NCBI GenBank assembly: GCA_001599595.1
Contig: BCHH01000007.1
Location: 2,622,719 to 2,686,718 of the forward strand
Direction of reading: 5' to 3'
DNA length: 64,000 nt
Origin: Beverwykella pulmonaria
Taxonomy: Eukaryota > Ascomycota > Dothideomycetes > Pleosporales > Melanommataceae
Part shown: positions 1-13,177 of the stretch, in pieces
Position numbering within the stretch: the stretch's first letter is position 1
Layout: every line of letters begins with the position of its first letter
Position numbers and translations under genes: made by a program
Notes under the pieces: generated by a model
Database searches by the model: none
What the model was told of the DNA's origin: nothing
What the model saw: only the letters and a program-made list of their open reading frames with translations

Positions 1-372
1 TTGTGTAAGTGCCGCCGATGCAAGTTATCGAATTGCTGTTAATCCAAGTCCTGCCGACAGAAGAGGATGGAACGTATTGCTAATTAGAGTCGTGTAAGTG
101 CCGCTGATAGCAGTTATACTACCTAGAAGCTTCACAGCGCTGCTGAATAGGACTGGCAAATTACCGTCATTGGAATTTTTGTCAACGAGAGTCGTCAAAG
201 TGTAATTATTGGAAGCCCTGTAAATGGGGATGGAGGTATTACTGATATCATTCGTGAAGAGCGACCAAAAAAATTCCCTGTAAGCAGGAGCTGAGGAAGT
301 ACCGCTACATAGAAAGTAAATCGATCTGCAAATAAGAGAACTAACCGTAGCCAACCTACACGCCGACTTCAA
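1..372 (-). other. Degenerate repeat-containing coding remnant at window edge
   Basis: On the minus strand an open stretch of about 115 codons (372 down to 25) contains loosely repeated segments of about 30 residues rich in Ser, Thr, Asn and Leu. The DNA behind them repeats too: a block reading GCGGCACTTACAC on the minus strand occurs near 6-18 and again near 93-105. Past the stop at 25-27 the repeat continues in another frame, which suggests a broken or partial gene running off the left edge. I recognise no family. It could be chance, and no start or splice signal decides the matter. Confidence 0.25.
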
Positions 373-3300
373 CTAAGCTTTGGGCTTACTCTGCATATCG
401 CCGTAGAGCCAGTCTCGGGAATCTTCGTAGCTAGGAAAATCTACTTCAAATTTGTACTCTCGATCCCGCTAGTCGAAATCATCCAAGAGGCTTTCGGTCG
501 GTGGTCTTCTCGCCGGAGGATACTCTCGTCAAAATCGATCTAGTCAAAACTTCTTCACTCCTATTTTGTTGCCATCTCTGCGATGCCGAGGACGTCATTA
601 ATATAGCACCAGCTTCCCCACATCAAGCATACTATAGGATTTTCGGGCGCACCGTCTGTCTTTCTGAAGGGCATGTTCTGCGTTAAGAAAGGTTGTACAA
701 CTCAAAGAGCTTCTGAGCGGGAGATACAGATGTCGAAACTTCCCGTTGTATGGATGGTAATGTTCAATATCGGGGCGTTCGTCGAAAATATTGCTCTGAT
801 TCCTGGTGTTTCAAAGGTCTATTCTCCGTCCAAAATAGTTGTATCAATTCGAAAAGCTTGGTGTATAGGAATGAAACACGGCGTATCTCGACAGTTTCGA
901 GCATCTCCATCGTATGATTACTAAAATGATACATTTCGGGGCTTCTTCGATACACACTAATCTTCTAACCTTTTGAGCACTCTCTGAATCGGTAAAAGTG
1001 GTACGAATTCTAGTAATTCCCGACCCGAGAATGCATGGAGGCTCGTCCGAGAAGTTTAAAAGTGTTGTACAGCTGCCAAAGTCTAAACTCTTTGAGGCTG
1101 TTCCACGAGATTTCTCTATTTTTACCTCATTTTAGTATTTATGAATGCGCTCTTTTTATGCAGTCATTCCCTAAGGGGGTAACACGGCGTTATTGACAAA
1201 ATGCCTTCCTAAGTTTGCTCTTTGGTGGCTGGGCTTGACGAGATAATGAGGGGAAATAGAAAATCAAGAAGGGAAATTACCAATTCTCAAGCACATACTT
1301 ACCTCCAGAGAATACCAACAGCCTTCCTCATACATTCAAATCACATCAGAATGGTCGATGCTTGTGAGACGTCTCTCGTCCTCAAATCCGAAATTAATCC
1401 TAACGCTGATATACCGCGACCTGTGCAACTGTTCGTGCTTACAGAATAGACACCCACGAGAAGATCTCTTGACGGTAATATAGCCCTGCCGTTCTTCTGA
1501 ATATCTGCTGGATACGTGAACATGTAGGCGTACGGTAGCCAATGTGAACGTGATGGGCAATTCGCCTTGTCAATCTGATCTAGAGACTGCAGCATTTTCT
1601 GCTTTTGCCCATACAAAATGGAAATCGAACAGTCAAGAAATGTACCTAGAGAAGGTGAATGTAGAGTAGACCAGACACCGTAGAGGAAAGAGCACCAAAC
1701 CTACTCTCGCACTTACTCTGTCATTCTCCTTTCTCGAGCTGGTCATTCACTCCACAATACGCTTTTCGCCCGGGACCTTGACACGCAAAGCCTAATCTTA
1801 CATCTTCTTGGGCGAGTATAATCATGCATTGACATCGCTTGCTCAGGGTTTGTCCTTCCATCCCGCCACCTTCTGGAAGACTGGGCAACGATCGCCACCT
1901 CGCCGAGGACCCGCTCGCCCAAGATCTCAAATCTTGATAGTCGTCATCTCCGACCCATGAACTTGACAATCCAAATCCCCGACGATCAAATCCCTGAACG
2001 CATTGCTCTCGCCAAATCTTTCAAGATGCATGAATTGATGGGCGAACTGAACGCATAGCCGGGTCCTCGCATACAGAGTAGAAGCGAGCGACAATGGGAG
2101 CCGGTATCATCTCGATGATCATGCAGGCTGGAAACACCCCTTTTGTAACCTCGTCGCCTAGCGAACTATGCCTATTATTTTAAGAGACTTTAGTGAGTGA
2201 TAGGGGTACATCTCGAGTTGCCATGATTGCGTCAAGATTTGTGAGTCAGTTGCTGCTCTACCCCTCTGTCTTAATCCCAAACCCAAAGCTCCAAGCTGGA
2301 GCTTCGTAGGTTGGACGGCTCGCCGAGATAAAAAGGAGTTGCATGCCGATCCACGCCTCAGAGATGCAGCCCTCCGAAAACAGATCATGACAGCAAGCCC
2401 TCGACCCTCGACCCTGCGCCTCTGCATCGGAAATAGCACAGAATCAGGACAAAAGTCGGACAATCATGGTCTTAAATTGCTAGCGCTGCCGCCTGTCTTT
2501 GACTTGCACTGCCGATTCTGAAACGCCTCACAGCGGCACCAAACGGCAGCGCTTGGCGTCAGCAAACGTCGTACGATGTAGCGGGTCAGGACTGGTTTTG
2601 CTCTTCTTTATCGCAGACAGCGCAAGGGTGACGTAGAGATTGGCTGGGAGCTGGTCTCGTGTTGTCGAATAGGAACGAACCTGGCCTGGCAATACATTTA
2701 CCAATACGGGTGACAGCATGCCCTTGCAGCAGCAGACGCCAAGGCCATCGATCGATCTGCTCCATCGCAGAAGAGCGATGTTGAAATTGGGCATTGTCCC
2801 AAAGCAGAGATGGGCTCGTAGCGCGGGTCCTGAGCTGGGGAACCGAGATACGTTTTCGGGCAGCCATTGTTGGCTCTCAGACCACGTTCAACCGTATCCG
2901 TTACCGCACATACAGCGTGCTGAAAATTGCCGGTACGCCCATCAGCTGTCTAGGATGCGCATCGTGTCGTGATTCGTGGTGGATCGAACGACACGAAGGT
3001 CAAGTGTGATCGCGGACGGGGACGGAGACGCGTACGGATGCGCTGCCCTCCGTGACAAAGCGGGGTTAGGAGGGCGATTTTTGCCAGCAGCAAGCAGGAG
3101 AACCCGTGTGGTGCTACACACGCTTTAATCAATAAGCTTCGAGCCTCATGACTTCTAACACATGTTCAACCTTGGAAGTGTATTATGTGGGGCATTGCTC
3201 AGCTCCTCCGCAGAAGTGTGGGGCATGTTTGGTGTTGAAGTTGTTGAAGCTGCCAGTTCTGCGCATATACGAGTCTTGCAATATAATAAAGCCCTGGTCC

Positions 3301-6300
3301 AGATATCTCCCGGCAGGTGAGCTTAATAAAGTCTTTTCTCCAGGAAGTACGTGCAGATGATGAGATGCTTGCCAGGTGGCAGGCCTGTTCCTTGTCATAG
3401 CTCCTCGCATGCTATGTAGGCATATATGTCGGACCCTGGTCGGACTTATTTCAACTAAACAGGTAGCTTGTCGTTGGTGCTGGTACCTATGGGCCCCGTA
3501 ATGTGCCTAATTATATCCAATTGTTGAGTTGCGAGCCGAGTCGGGCCATGGATTATGGCTTTGATGATCACAACGCAGGTTGGGCACATGCCTGAGAAAC
3601 ATGTCTAGGAACTGCGATGAAACACGCAAGTCCCTCCCAATGACACAAAATGCTGCCCGAAGTGTCTAGCCTATCGCCATGGTCAGCTTATAGTTTGTAC
3701 CGCAGCAAGACCATTTAGCCTGCATTGACTCCGACGGCGGACCCAGAAAACCCTGGATCTTGATTGATCTTGAAGCTTGACCCTCGTGCTCTTGACGTGC
3801 AGCGTAGGGATGCAGAGCATACTGACCGTGCTATATGTACCCCACCTGGATGATAGAGGGAAGCTCCACCGGCTCCACAAGGCCATGCGACTTGTCACCT
3901 GTTAAGGACTGTCATCTGTCAAGAACTGTCACTCTGGCCAAGCGGCAGACCGCCTCATCGTGATCTCAGGCTGTGCTTGAATCGTTCTGCCTGGCTTGAA
4001 ACACAACATGTGCGGCCATTGCGTGGTAATGACAGACCAGAGGATCCCGGCAATCCAACGGAGATGTCTCGCTCGTCTCCTATCGGCACAATGCCCTATA
4101 GCGTTATAGTGATCTGACAACATCATCGGTACCGGAAATCTACCCGCGAGGGATCTCTCGAATTGTGGGTTGCAAAGGGAAGATCCTGCTGCAAAAACAG
4201 GATTTTGCAACGTGGGCGAAACGTCGACCTTGACACCGCAGTCGGCAAATGCCTCTCTGGTGAATTGACTTTGGGGAGGATTTGAAATATTGTTGTGGCG
4301 TGCGACCTGGCATGTAGAACGCGTGGCACGGAGCTCCTCGCCTTGGATCTCATCGAAATCGGGAGCGTGCAGCGAGATATCGGCACGCTGGAACACGGAT
4401 ATAGAATCAGGTCACAAGGATAGGCTGGTAAATCTATTTTTTCGTGGCGCTACGTAGCCTCTCGCTATGCTGGAAGCTTGATGGTCTTTCGAAGCTTGTT
4501 CGACGTTGCAAGCCACCGATCGTGCTGTGACCGGAAGGTTGTCCACGGCAAGTGGGCGGTTTGGTGCAGCACAGTGCGGAGGAGAAGAGCAAATTCAAGC
4601 GAACGGACAGTGATTTCCAGTGCTGTGTGGCAGCAAAGTCATGGGTTATGCCTGCTGGGATTCGCTACGACCACAGCAACCGACAGCACACACACCCTAG
4701 CGAGTTCTCATGCGATGCGGACCAGCGCCGGAAGGACGAATTTTGGAGTTTTGTGATTTGACAGCTGAAGAATTGTGGAGGGACATCGCCCGTGGGTGAC
4801 CAGTCATGCCGTGAAATACGGCCCCTCGGCGACAAGTCATTGGTAGGTCTCGACATGCATAGCGATGGATCGAAGCGGCTTGGAACATGTGTAAGATGCA
4901 GCCGAATCGCGATGCTGTATGAAGCCTGCCGATGGCGTGGAGGCGTGGAGAATAGATCCTTGGACCAGGTCCCGCTGCTCATGCCACCTTTGACAGCGGC
5001 AGCGCGCATAACCATCGCAGCCAGCACGGACTGGAGCGGTGGGTTGAGATGCAACCAAAGTGTTTCTCGCGGATAACGGAACCACGGTGTTGCACCGAAC
5101 ACGTGGAGCGCGAACAGACTGGTAACGTAGGAAGATGCTGCCAAAGCAGTCGGCGTGATGCAGAGGGCTTTTGGGCTTGAAGTACGCGAGCCCGTTCTGC
5201 ATGTTACTATGCCCGAGGAGAAGTTATAGGGTGATCAAGCAGGTGTAGGCTATACAGGCGAGGGGATTGACTTTGCCCTACCAAACCCTAACGATCGTCA
5301 AAAAGACGCACCGTTGTTTTTTCCCCTCGGACAGGCCAATGTGCAGCACTGCGAGGAGGAGATATGCGCCACTGTGCTGGAACTGCGAAGAGCGGTGGGC
5401 TCCCCCATGCGGAAATCGAGTGGCCTGATGGTTGCATTGGGGACATGAGTCGAGGGTGGGCCGGCTCTGCGCGCGGTCTGGTCTGTGATGGGGCCCTTGA
5501 GAAGATTCTGGGTGGCTTCGCTGCTGTTCGCCGCTGAGCGTTGGAGGCCTCAGCAGCGATAGAATTGGACGGCCCAACGCCCGCCGCCCCCGCTGGCTCT
5601 CACAGCTGATCGCGCTGGCGCCGATTCAAGAACCCTGAATCTTGGATTGGAGCGTGAGCCGATGCGGCGAAATTAGCGGCGGCGGCGGCACGGCATTGTG
5701 GCGAGGGGGCGTGGGTGGAGTGGAGAGCGGGTTTTTACTTTTGCATCGTGATGCATTTGGCTGCTGTTCGCTCTGATGATGCACAGCTCGTCGGCGCCCT
5801 CGCATGGAGTGGCAGCCTCGACATTCCCATGAATTGATATTCACTCGCCAAGCGCGGGCCTGGCGGTTGACAGGATGTGACGAGCTGGGGACGGTGGGAA
5901 CCTGGTCGCACCATGCAGCCAGCCAGGCCCACGTCCCCCGTCCATCGATCGAATCGCTGACGGGCCTGCGATTATTCGACCCACGCCGTCGGGCCCGCGG
6001 CGGCAGGAGAGCTGGCGATGGCGATGCGCGCGGGCTTGGGACGGTGGTTTTCCGTGGCATTTGGGCCTCGCTTCGGCCACCACAGTGCGCTACTGTATTG
6101 ACTGAACCGCGAGCGGCAGAATGTGCGAGGGCGCGCGCGCAGCCCAACACAGCGGCCCAGGACGCAAGGTTGGTGACAGATGAGAGATCGATTCTCTCCA
6201 GCCCGGCACGGAAGCGACCCCAGACATCCCAGTCGTCCCAAAGAGGCGACGGGCGGAGGCTGTTGGAAGCAGTAGCATGCGATACCCATGCCGGGCCAGC

Positions 6301-6493
6301 GCGCGCGCATCCCAGTCTCCTCGTCACCGAACGCAGCAAGCATCGCTCGTCACACTCGCAGCGACAACGACTCGCCGCCGAGAGCCCTGCCGGCTGCCAT
6401 CTCCGATCTCTCTTACGGCGGATTGCTGAGACTGCTTAGGGTGCTTAGGGTCCCCTCAGACATCACGGGACTTGCTGCTGTCACCGCTCGCCC
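373..6493. other. Gene-poor left flank; no supported gene
   Basis: I find no open frame here with a recognisable domain, and no set of splice signals joining fragments into one. The first part (to about 5.2 kb) is of mixed composition. From about 5.3 kb the DNA becomes GC-rich and is probably upstream regulatory sequence of nsdD. Long frames on both strands at 5.6-6.4 kb overlap one another antisense and are Arg/Ala/Pro-rich, as expected from stop-poor GC-rich DNA, so I do not call them genes. No intact transposon ends or tRNA were seen. Confidence 0.5.
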
Positions 6494-6835
6494 ATGTTGC
6501 ACCTGTCGAACCATCCATTGCCCTCTATCTGCCCATCGTCGACGAGCCCGCACGCCCAGGCACCTGCACGCCCCATTGCGCAGCTCCCGACTTTGACGAC
6601 GACTCCCACGACGATTCCCACGACGATTCCCACGACTCCCGCGAAAACGCCCCGCGGCCGCATCGAGCGCACGAGAGAGGACGACGAGCAAACACCGCAC
6701 CAGCGCCAGCCCAGAACCACGACCAACAACATTCGCACCCGCAAATCGAGAGATCGCGCGACTACCCACACCGCGCTGGGGTCGACCCTGCACCACCTCA
6801 GTAGTCTGGGGTGCCGTGAGCGGGCTGGCACATAA
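6494..6835 (+). other. Candidate upstream ORF before nsdD
   Basis: An ATG-initiated frame of 113 codons ends 106 bp before the nsdD start codon. It is rich in Pro, Thr and Arg and includes a small 12-bp tandem repeat encoding PTTI-type units (about 6600-6635). It could be an upstream ORF if the nsdD transcript begins far upstream, or just open GC-rich DNA. I see no domain. Its position is the main argument for it. Confidence 0.25.
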
Positions 6836-6941
6836 GTCTGGGGGACCCGCGATCGCATCACCGCATCACCGCAGCAGTCCGCCCTTCTGCCCTATTTTAC
6901 CACGCATAACGTGAGCGCCCCGCTCGCGGGCTCCCACCGCC

Positions 6942-8820
6942 ATGGAGACACTGGATGCCGCCGGCAGGCACAGGTCCGTGTTTGTACTCTCCCTTCGCAG
7001 TGTTGCGCTGTTTCTGTGTGCGCGCCGTGCTAACCGACTTGCAGCGTTGGCCTTCCGTCGATAAATCACCTAGACTCGGACAAAATCAAACGCGAAGAGG
7101 TGGAGTATCAGCGAAATCATTCGGTAGCCGCCATGGTCAGCCCGTTGCACCCTTTCGGTTCCTACAGCAATCACCAATCGTCGAGCGCCGGCACACTTCC
7201 CGGCCCGCTCGGAGGTTTGCTCTCTCCACCAGAGTCCCGCCGAACCTCTGGCGATGAGAAGGAACAGCAGCGGCCGACGCGGCAATCTCTGCCATCGATA
7301 CATGAGGCTCTGGGATCGGAGCAGCCGCTGTCCTATCCAGGACCCCCTCCGTCTGCGCCGGCGTCCACCTCGCAGTCATATCATCCTCGGTCGACGACCG
7401 TTTCTCCCTCCGACACCCGCTCAAGAAATTTCTCCACTGACCTGCACGCGAACCAAGGCCCGCCCAATCCCTTCTCACACCCTCACCCACGCAGCCCTTT
7501 TATGGGCACACCGACTTCCACCGCACCACCACCTCTCCCGCCTCCGCCAGCTCCGACAGACTCGCTACCTCGACCGTCGTTCTCAGACGGCCGCCCCTCG
7601 TTTTCGGACGGCCGCCCCTCCTTCTCAGAGTCCCGGCCATCATTCTCAGACCCGCGATCTTCTTTTTCAGACCCACGGGCCTCGTTCTCAGACCAGCGAC
7701 CCCCCTTCTCAGAATCAAGACCCTCGTATCCCGCAAGCCAGCACAATCCCAAGCTTCCGACGCTCCACCCGCTCCGAACCACACAGTCACCTCCTGCGGG
7801 AGCCTCCCGTCCAAACTACCCGTCGTATCCGCCGCCGTCGTCCGCCTACGAATCGTCAGCTCCTCACTCAGCCGGGCCCATTAACTCTAGCTATGGCTAT
7901 ACGCAATACCCCTCCAACTATCCACTCTCTGCCCCGGCCCCTAGTGGTCCGAACTCGGGGTATCCTCCTTCCGCATCGACTTATTCAGCACCCCCTCGGT
8001 ATCCCCCTCCATCGTGGCGATCAGACAACTCGGAACTCGCTCGCTTGGAAGAGAAGAAGATCTCCCGTACCAGCCTGGCACCTTATGGAGAATCGGTGAA
8101 ACGACATCTCGAGAGCTTCGACCTGGAAGCATCACTCAACGAGGTATATAGCATCAAATTTATTGCCAAGATCCCCAACTAATAATCACAGATGGCAGAG
8201 GGTTCTGGGCGCATCACAGACTTCTCCAAGATTTACCGGCAGCGAGCGCATGAGAACCAGCGAATCGGCATGACTCCGCAGTCGATGCCTCGATTGGAAG
8301 AGGTGGACGAGATGATCAAGCATAGTGAAAGGATCCAACTTTCATTGCAGCGCATGCGGGAAGTCGTTTTCAATCACCAGCAAGCCAACATCGTGGAGCC
8401 TCCTCAAGACCCACGTTATCGGCCGGTAAACGGATACGACCACGACGGCCCGAACGCGTTCGCCGAAGATTCCAAAAGTGGCGGCGGTTTTGCGGGCGCC
8501 GACCCTAAAAAGCGGCGAGGAGTAAGCTTCCCCATCTCTGAGGTGAACCCCTCTAACCGCAAATCACAGCGCGCCGCTCCACCCGGAAGGTGTCACAGCT
8601 GCAATCGGGCTGAAACTCCAGAATGGCGCAGAGGTCCTGATGGAGCGAGAACGCTGTGCAATGCATGCGGTCTACGTAAGTTTACTACAATCTCGGTTTT
8701 TCGTAATACTCATGTATGCTAGATTATGCGAAGTTGACTCGCAAAATGGGCGGCAAGCAGGCCATGACTAGTTCAAATCTGCGTCCTAAATCGCTTGACC
8801 AAGGATCGCCAGGGGGATAA
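6942..8820 (+). CDS. nsdD: GATA-type transcription factor NsdD
   Basis: This is a nuclear DNA-binding regulator. In Aspergillus NsdD promotes sexual development and restrains conidiation. Four exons: 6942-6973, 7045-8143, 8192-8675 and 8723-8820, giving 570 residues. The first intron has a CTAAC branch site, and its use puts a conserved-looking PSINHLDSDKIKRE segment in frame. The body is a long Pro/Ser-rich region with seven 7-residue SFSD-type repeats. A single C-terminal type IVb finger (C-X2-C-X18-C-X2-C, residues about 511-536, core TPEWRRGPDGARTLCNAC) is split by the last intron and followed by a basic HYAKLTRKMG tail. One C-terminal finger after a long disordered region is the NsdD layout. 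The donor of intron 1 (GTCCGT) is not ideal; translation could otherwise begin at a later ATG at 7132. Confidence 0.9.
7574..7720 (+). repeat. 21-bp coding minisatellite in nsdD
   Basis: Seven imperfect tandem copies of a 21-bp unit encode PSFSDGR-like heptapeptides (variants SESR, SDPR, SDQR). All copies keep frame. The repeat lies in the disordered middle of NsdD, well before the zinc finger. Confidence 0.9.
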
Positions 8821-10872
8821 CATGGCCACCCCCGGAAAACAAACCATGAAATGAATACACTTCTCACGGCATCCACTCCTGGAACCTGTTCCTTAGGATC
8901 ACCAAAAGGCATTCCCTACCCATTTTCGACTCGTGGTTGAAATTATATACCAGCGGTTACATACGATACCAATTTTTCTTGGAATACACGCACTCACCGA
9001 CGTAACTATACATTATCGTGAGTACTTGTGCAGCAGAAATCGGATCGGATCGAATCTGTTTTCCACCGGAGCTCTTGGCGCAAAATTCATCAATCTTGCA
9101 TTATCGGGACGGGTTACTACTTATGGGAACGAGCCTGTCTTATTAGAGACGAAGCTCCATAAATTTTAATGTTCGGCGCGGTATTTTCGTGGCTGTGTGC
9201 GATACACATGTCTCATTTTGTTCCATCAACGGGCTGTTCAACAAGGAGTATCTGCATCATTCTACCCTTCAATATCCGGATTGGGTCCCCTTCTTTCATT
9301 TTCATTGTACCAGCAACAGTTGCATTTTGGCACATGGTCAGGGAGCTATCAGGCCCCAAGCTTGCTGACGGCGTTCTTTTGTACTCGCTTCCTTTCTTTG
9401 GTGAATCGCGATCACGATCACCACCTGGTTGGCGTTTGGTGGGTGGGGCACCGTCAGCGGATAGAGGAAGGACCACGGACCCCACGCATCCCTTTGTACG
9501 ATCTACACGCTTTCTTAGAAGTGTACGAGAGTGTGGGTTCGACGGATGGATTGAGGGGATATCGGGAAGGCTAGCAGGCCTAGAGAATACTACTAAAAGC
9601 AATTAAATCAATCTGATCTAGGTGATGCTTAATCGAATTCCCCCATGGTCATTTGCCGTTTGGACATGGCTGCGCCCCATCTACAAACTCTTCTCGAGAC
9701 GGTAGGGTTATGGTGTCTCGCTCTAGATTTCTGAATTAACACGGCACACAAGCCTCCTCTCCATGGCATCTCAGATCTACGCAGGTGGATATTGATAGAG
9801 AAGCGCGGCACGAAGATGATGCTGTGCCACCGACGAGGATCGCTCGCAGCCGTATCTGGCTGTATCATCTGTCAGACAGTAATTCGGGAGAGATCACTCT
9901 GATCGAATGTTAATCGAATGTATGCAGCGCCGCGGTACAGTTGCTTGCAGCCGATGCTGCTGGGTTGAGCGAGCAGTACCGCTGCAGCGGATGTCCCGGC
10001 GGGAGCAAGTGAGGGCTTTTTCAGTCTGCCACTTCACTCCTCCGGCAGTCATAGTTTGAGCCTGATCAAGCCCCTATCGCCGATGCCCGTTGTAAAAATA
10101 AATAGTTCAACTTTTCTCCACCAACTGGCAGCGGTTAAGCAAGTGTCAGACGACAACGGGCGGCGCAACGGCGGCGAGACGAGCCTCCCGGCCAACCATC
10201 TGCAATTGCGATGGCGAATCTAGCGGAATCCCAATGGCGTGTGTACCGGTAGTCGTCCCCACTGCACGATAGAATTGCTTTTTCGCGCCGTCTCAGTATA
10301 GCCTCTATATGTGGCCCAGGCGAAGTGACACGAAACGGACAGCAGGGCGGTGGATGTACTGTAGGTATACACAGGCTTGTCTGTGTCCCCATACGTGCTG
10401 TATCAGTGTTTTTCAAGCAATGTTGTGCGCAGCATCGAGAGGGAGAGTGTGGAGGTTCCAAGGTTGGTGTGTCGTCGGGTAGAGGAAAAAAAGCGCCGCC
10501 GAGCCAGCATCACCGGCAAGCAAGGGTTACCTTACTTGGAAAGGCTTAATGTTCCGAGCCATTAATAATCAAATCCACCCAATTCTCACTTACATACAGT
10601 CCATGTCGGCGTCTGTTCTGCTCCTCTTCTGCTCCTCAATCACACCGATCACCCGCAGAAAGCTTCGACGTAGACGCCCACAGCCCTGCAACCTGGTCCT
10701 GCCCTGCGTGCCGCGAGCCCCGCGAAAGTTAGAATATTGGCTGTGTTCCCCGAGCATCTCTCCACTCCCTCGCCGTGCTTGGGCATACACGCCACTCAAA
10801 CGCTTGTGTGGATCGCTTGTAGCGCCCAATCCGGACTGGACGAGAACCCGCGCTGCACGGGACTGACTGGGA
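8821..10872. other. Intergenic region between nsdD and the glutamate-cysteine ligase gene
   Basis: Two kilobases with no supported gene. They should hold the 3' end of the nsdD transcript and the promoter of the ligase gene. Short open frames near 9.2-9.6 kb and 10.1-10.9 kb show no domain, and overlapping frames exist on both strands. Confidence 0.5.
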
Positions 10873-13177
10873 ATGGGGCTGCTGTGAGATGTGCACCACT
10901 GCATTTTCACGTGCCTGCTAACCGATTACAAGTGCAGTTGGAACTCCGCTTGAATGGCCAGAGGCAAAAAAGGTGGCTAGCCATGTACGGTCTTGGGGGA
11001 TAGAAGTATGTTCTGGTGCTGTGTCTGAGGTGGGAGTCTAGCAGTAACGTAGCCTGCAGCAACTCCTTGCCATCTGGCGCAACGCTAAAGGAAAAGAGAG
11101 GGACGCGCTTCTTTGGGGCGATGAGGTCAGACTGCTCTAGCCTGTGTTTTGAACGGCGACTGATGTCATGCTAGGTGGAGTATCTGGTGGTGTGCTACGA
11201 TCAGGACAACCACAGGGTCCGGCTTTCGCTACGGCAGGCCGACATTCTGGCCGCATTGGCCAATGATGAGAAGCTGCTTCAAGAGGGAGGAGGTGTCCCA
11301 GACTTGCAAAGGGGGAACGCTCAGTGAGGGCAGCAAGACCTCTTTGATGTACTTACATTGACGTATGCAGGGAATCCGAGACCACTGCGCCCGTCTTCCA
11401 CCCGGAATTTGGGCGCTTCATGCTCGAAGCGACGCCAGGGAAGCCATGGGGCATAGGATTCAAAGACCTTCTCGATGTCGAGCCAAACATGAAGCGGAGG
11501 TAACACACATCCGCTAATCATTGCCCGATCCGGCGCTGATGCATTCACTCTGCAGACGTACGATCGCCAAAGACCATATGGCAAAGGCGGAGTATCCAAT
11601 CACGCTAACAACGTTTCCTCGTCTCGGAACACCAGACTGCACAGTACCTTCGTACCCCGTGTCGGGACCGAAGCTTCGTTCGCAGTTTGTCCCTGACGAG
11701 ATTGCAAATCCTCATATCCGCTTCCCGACTCTAGCAGCGAACATCCGCTCGCGAAGAGGGAGGAAGGTTGAAATCAATGTCCCGGTTTTCAGAGACGTGA
11801 ACACGCCATGGCCGTTCAAGGACCCCACTGTCGACTATGATCTCCATCAGTGGCCTGAGGACGACGATGTCCGCAATGGGGCCGCGAAAGAGAACCACAT
11901 TTACATGGACGCCATGGCATTCGGCATGGGGAGTTGCTGCCTCCAAATTACGTTCCAGGCAAAAAACATCGAGGAAGGGCGCAAGATGTATGACCAGCTG
12001 AGCCCGCTGGGGCCAATTCTTCTCGCACTGACTGCAGCAACTCCAATCTACAAAGGCTTCCTCGCCGACACTGACGTCCGCTGGAATCAGATCAGCCGAG
12101 CTGTCGATGACCGCACGCCCGAGGAACTGGGCGAGAAGGTACGCATCTTCATTTATCTCCACACAATTTCTAACCCGACAACAGCCCCTCAAAAACGACC
12201 GCTGGCGCCTCTCCAAGTCCCGATACGCCTCCAACTCCACCTACATATCCCAAGACCCGCGTCTGCGCCCAGAATACCTCGACCCAGACCTTGTCTTTGA
12301 CCCCGCCCTCAAACAGCGCCTCCTCGACGGTGGTATGGACGAACTCCTCGCCACGCACTTTGCGCACCTATTCATCCGGGACCCAATCGTCATCTTCGCC
12401 GAAGACCTGCAGTCTCTCGACCTCACAAAAGCCGATCACTTCGAGAATCTCCAATCGACAAACTGGCAACACATGCGCTTCAAACCACCCCCACCAGGCA
12501 CAGATATGGGGTGGCGCGTTGAGTTCCGGCCGATGGAGATTCAAATTACGGACTTTGAGAATGCGGCGTTTTCGATCTTCATTGTGCTGATTACGCGGGC
12601 GATACTGAGCTACGATCTGAACTTCTACATCCCGATTGCGAAGGTTAGTGAAAACATGGAGACGGCGCATATCCGGGACGCCGTATCAACGCAGACATTC
12701 TGGTTCAGGAAAGATCCGTTCAGCCCACGATCAAAGGGGACAGCGAACGGCACAGCGACCACCGCAGAAAACAGCAGGCCGTCCACGCCCTTTGGACCCG
12801 TCGAGGACGAGTACGAGCGCATGAGCATCAACGACATCCTCAACGGACAAACCTCTTCCGCCTCCTCCGACTCCGGCTTCCCCGGGCTCATCCCGCTCGT
12901 CGAGTCCTACCTCAACAGCATGAACGTGGATGTCGAGACACGGTGTGAGTTGGCGCGGTACTTAGATCTGATCCGGAAGAGGGCGGACGGCAGGCTCTGG
13001 ACGGCGGCCAAGTGGATCAGGCATTTTGTGCAGAGCCACGAGGGGTATAAGAAGGATAGTGTGGTGAGCGAGGAGGTGCAGTTCGATCTTGTACAGGAGG
13101 TGGAGCGTATTACGGAGAGTGAGGGGAGGGATGGACGGGGTGTCGAGATGCTGGGGCGCAGACGGAAAAATGAGTAG
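10873..13177 (+). CDS. GSH1: Glutamate-cysteine ligase catalytic subunit
   Basis: This enzyme makes gamma-glutamylcysteine from glutamate, cysteine and ATP, the first and rate-limiting step of cytosolic glutathione synthesis. Seven exons: 10873-10883, 10933-11005, 11060-11125, 11175-11323, 11371-11499, 11556-12138 and 12185-13177, giving 667 residues, close to the fungal norm. The N-terminus reads MGLLAVGTPLEWPEA, typical of the family. Other family segments are ALLWGDEVEYLVV, FHPEFGRFMLEATPGKPWG, VPVFRDVNTPWPF, HIYMDAMAFGMG and NDRWRLSKSRY. The first coding exon is only 11 nt, so a simple ORF scan would miss the start. Intron 1 ends at an AAG acceptor; the next CAG four bases on would break the frame. 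Regulation by a Yap1-type oxidative-stress factor is known in yeast, but I did not identify a site here. Confidence 0.95.

Noticed and set aside
3929..4396. Minus-strand frame of 155 codons
   Set aside because: No recognisable domain, no promoter or splice signals, and competing frames on the same strand.
5626..6439. Long overlapping frames on both strands (237 and 211 codons)
   Set aside because: They are antisense to each other, Arg/Ala/Pro-rich and in GC-rich DNA with few stops. No domain or splice pattern supports either.
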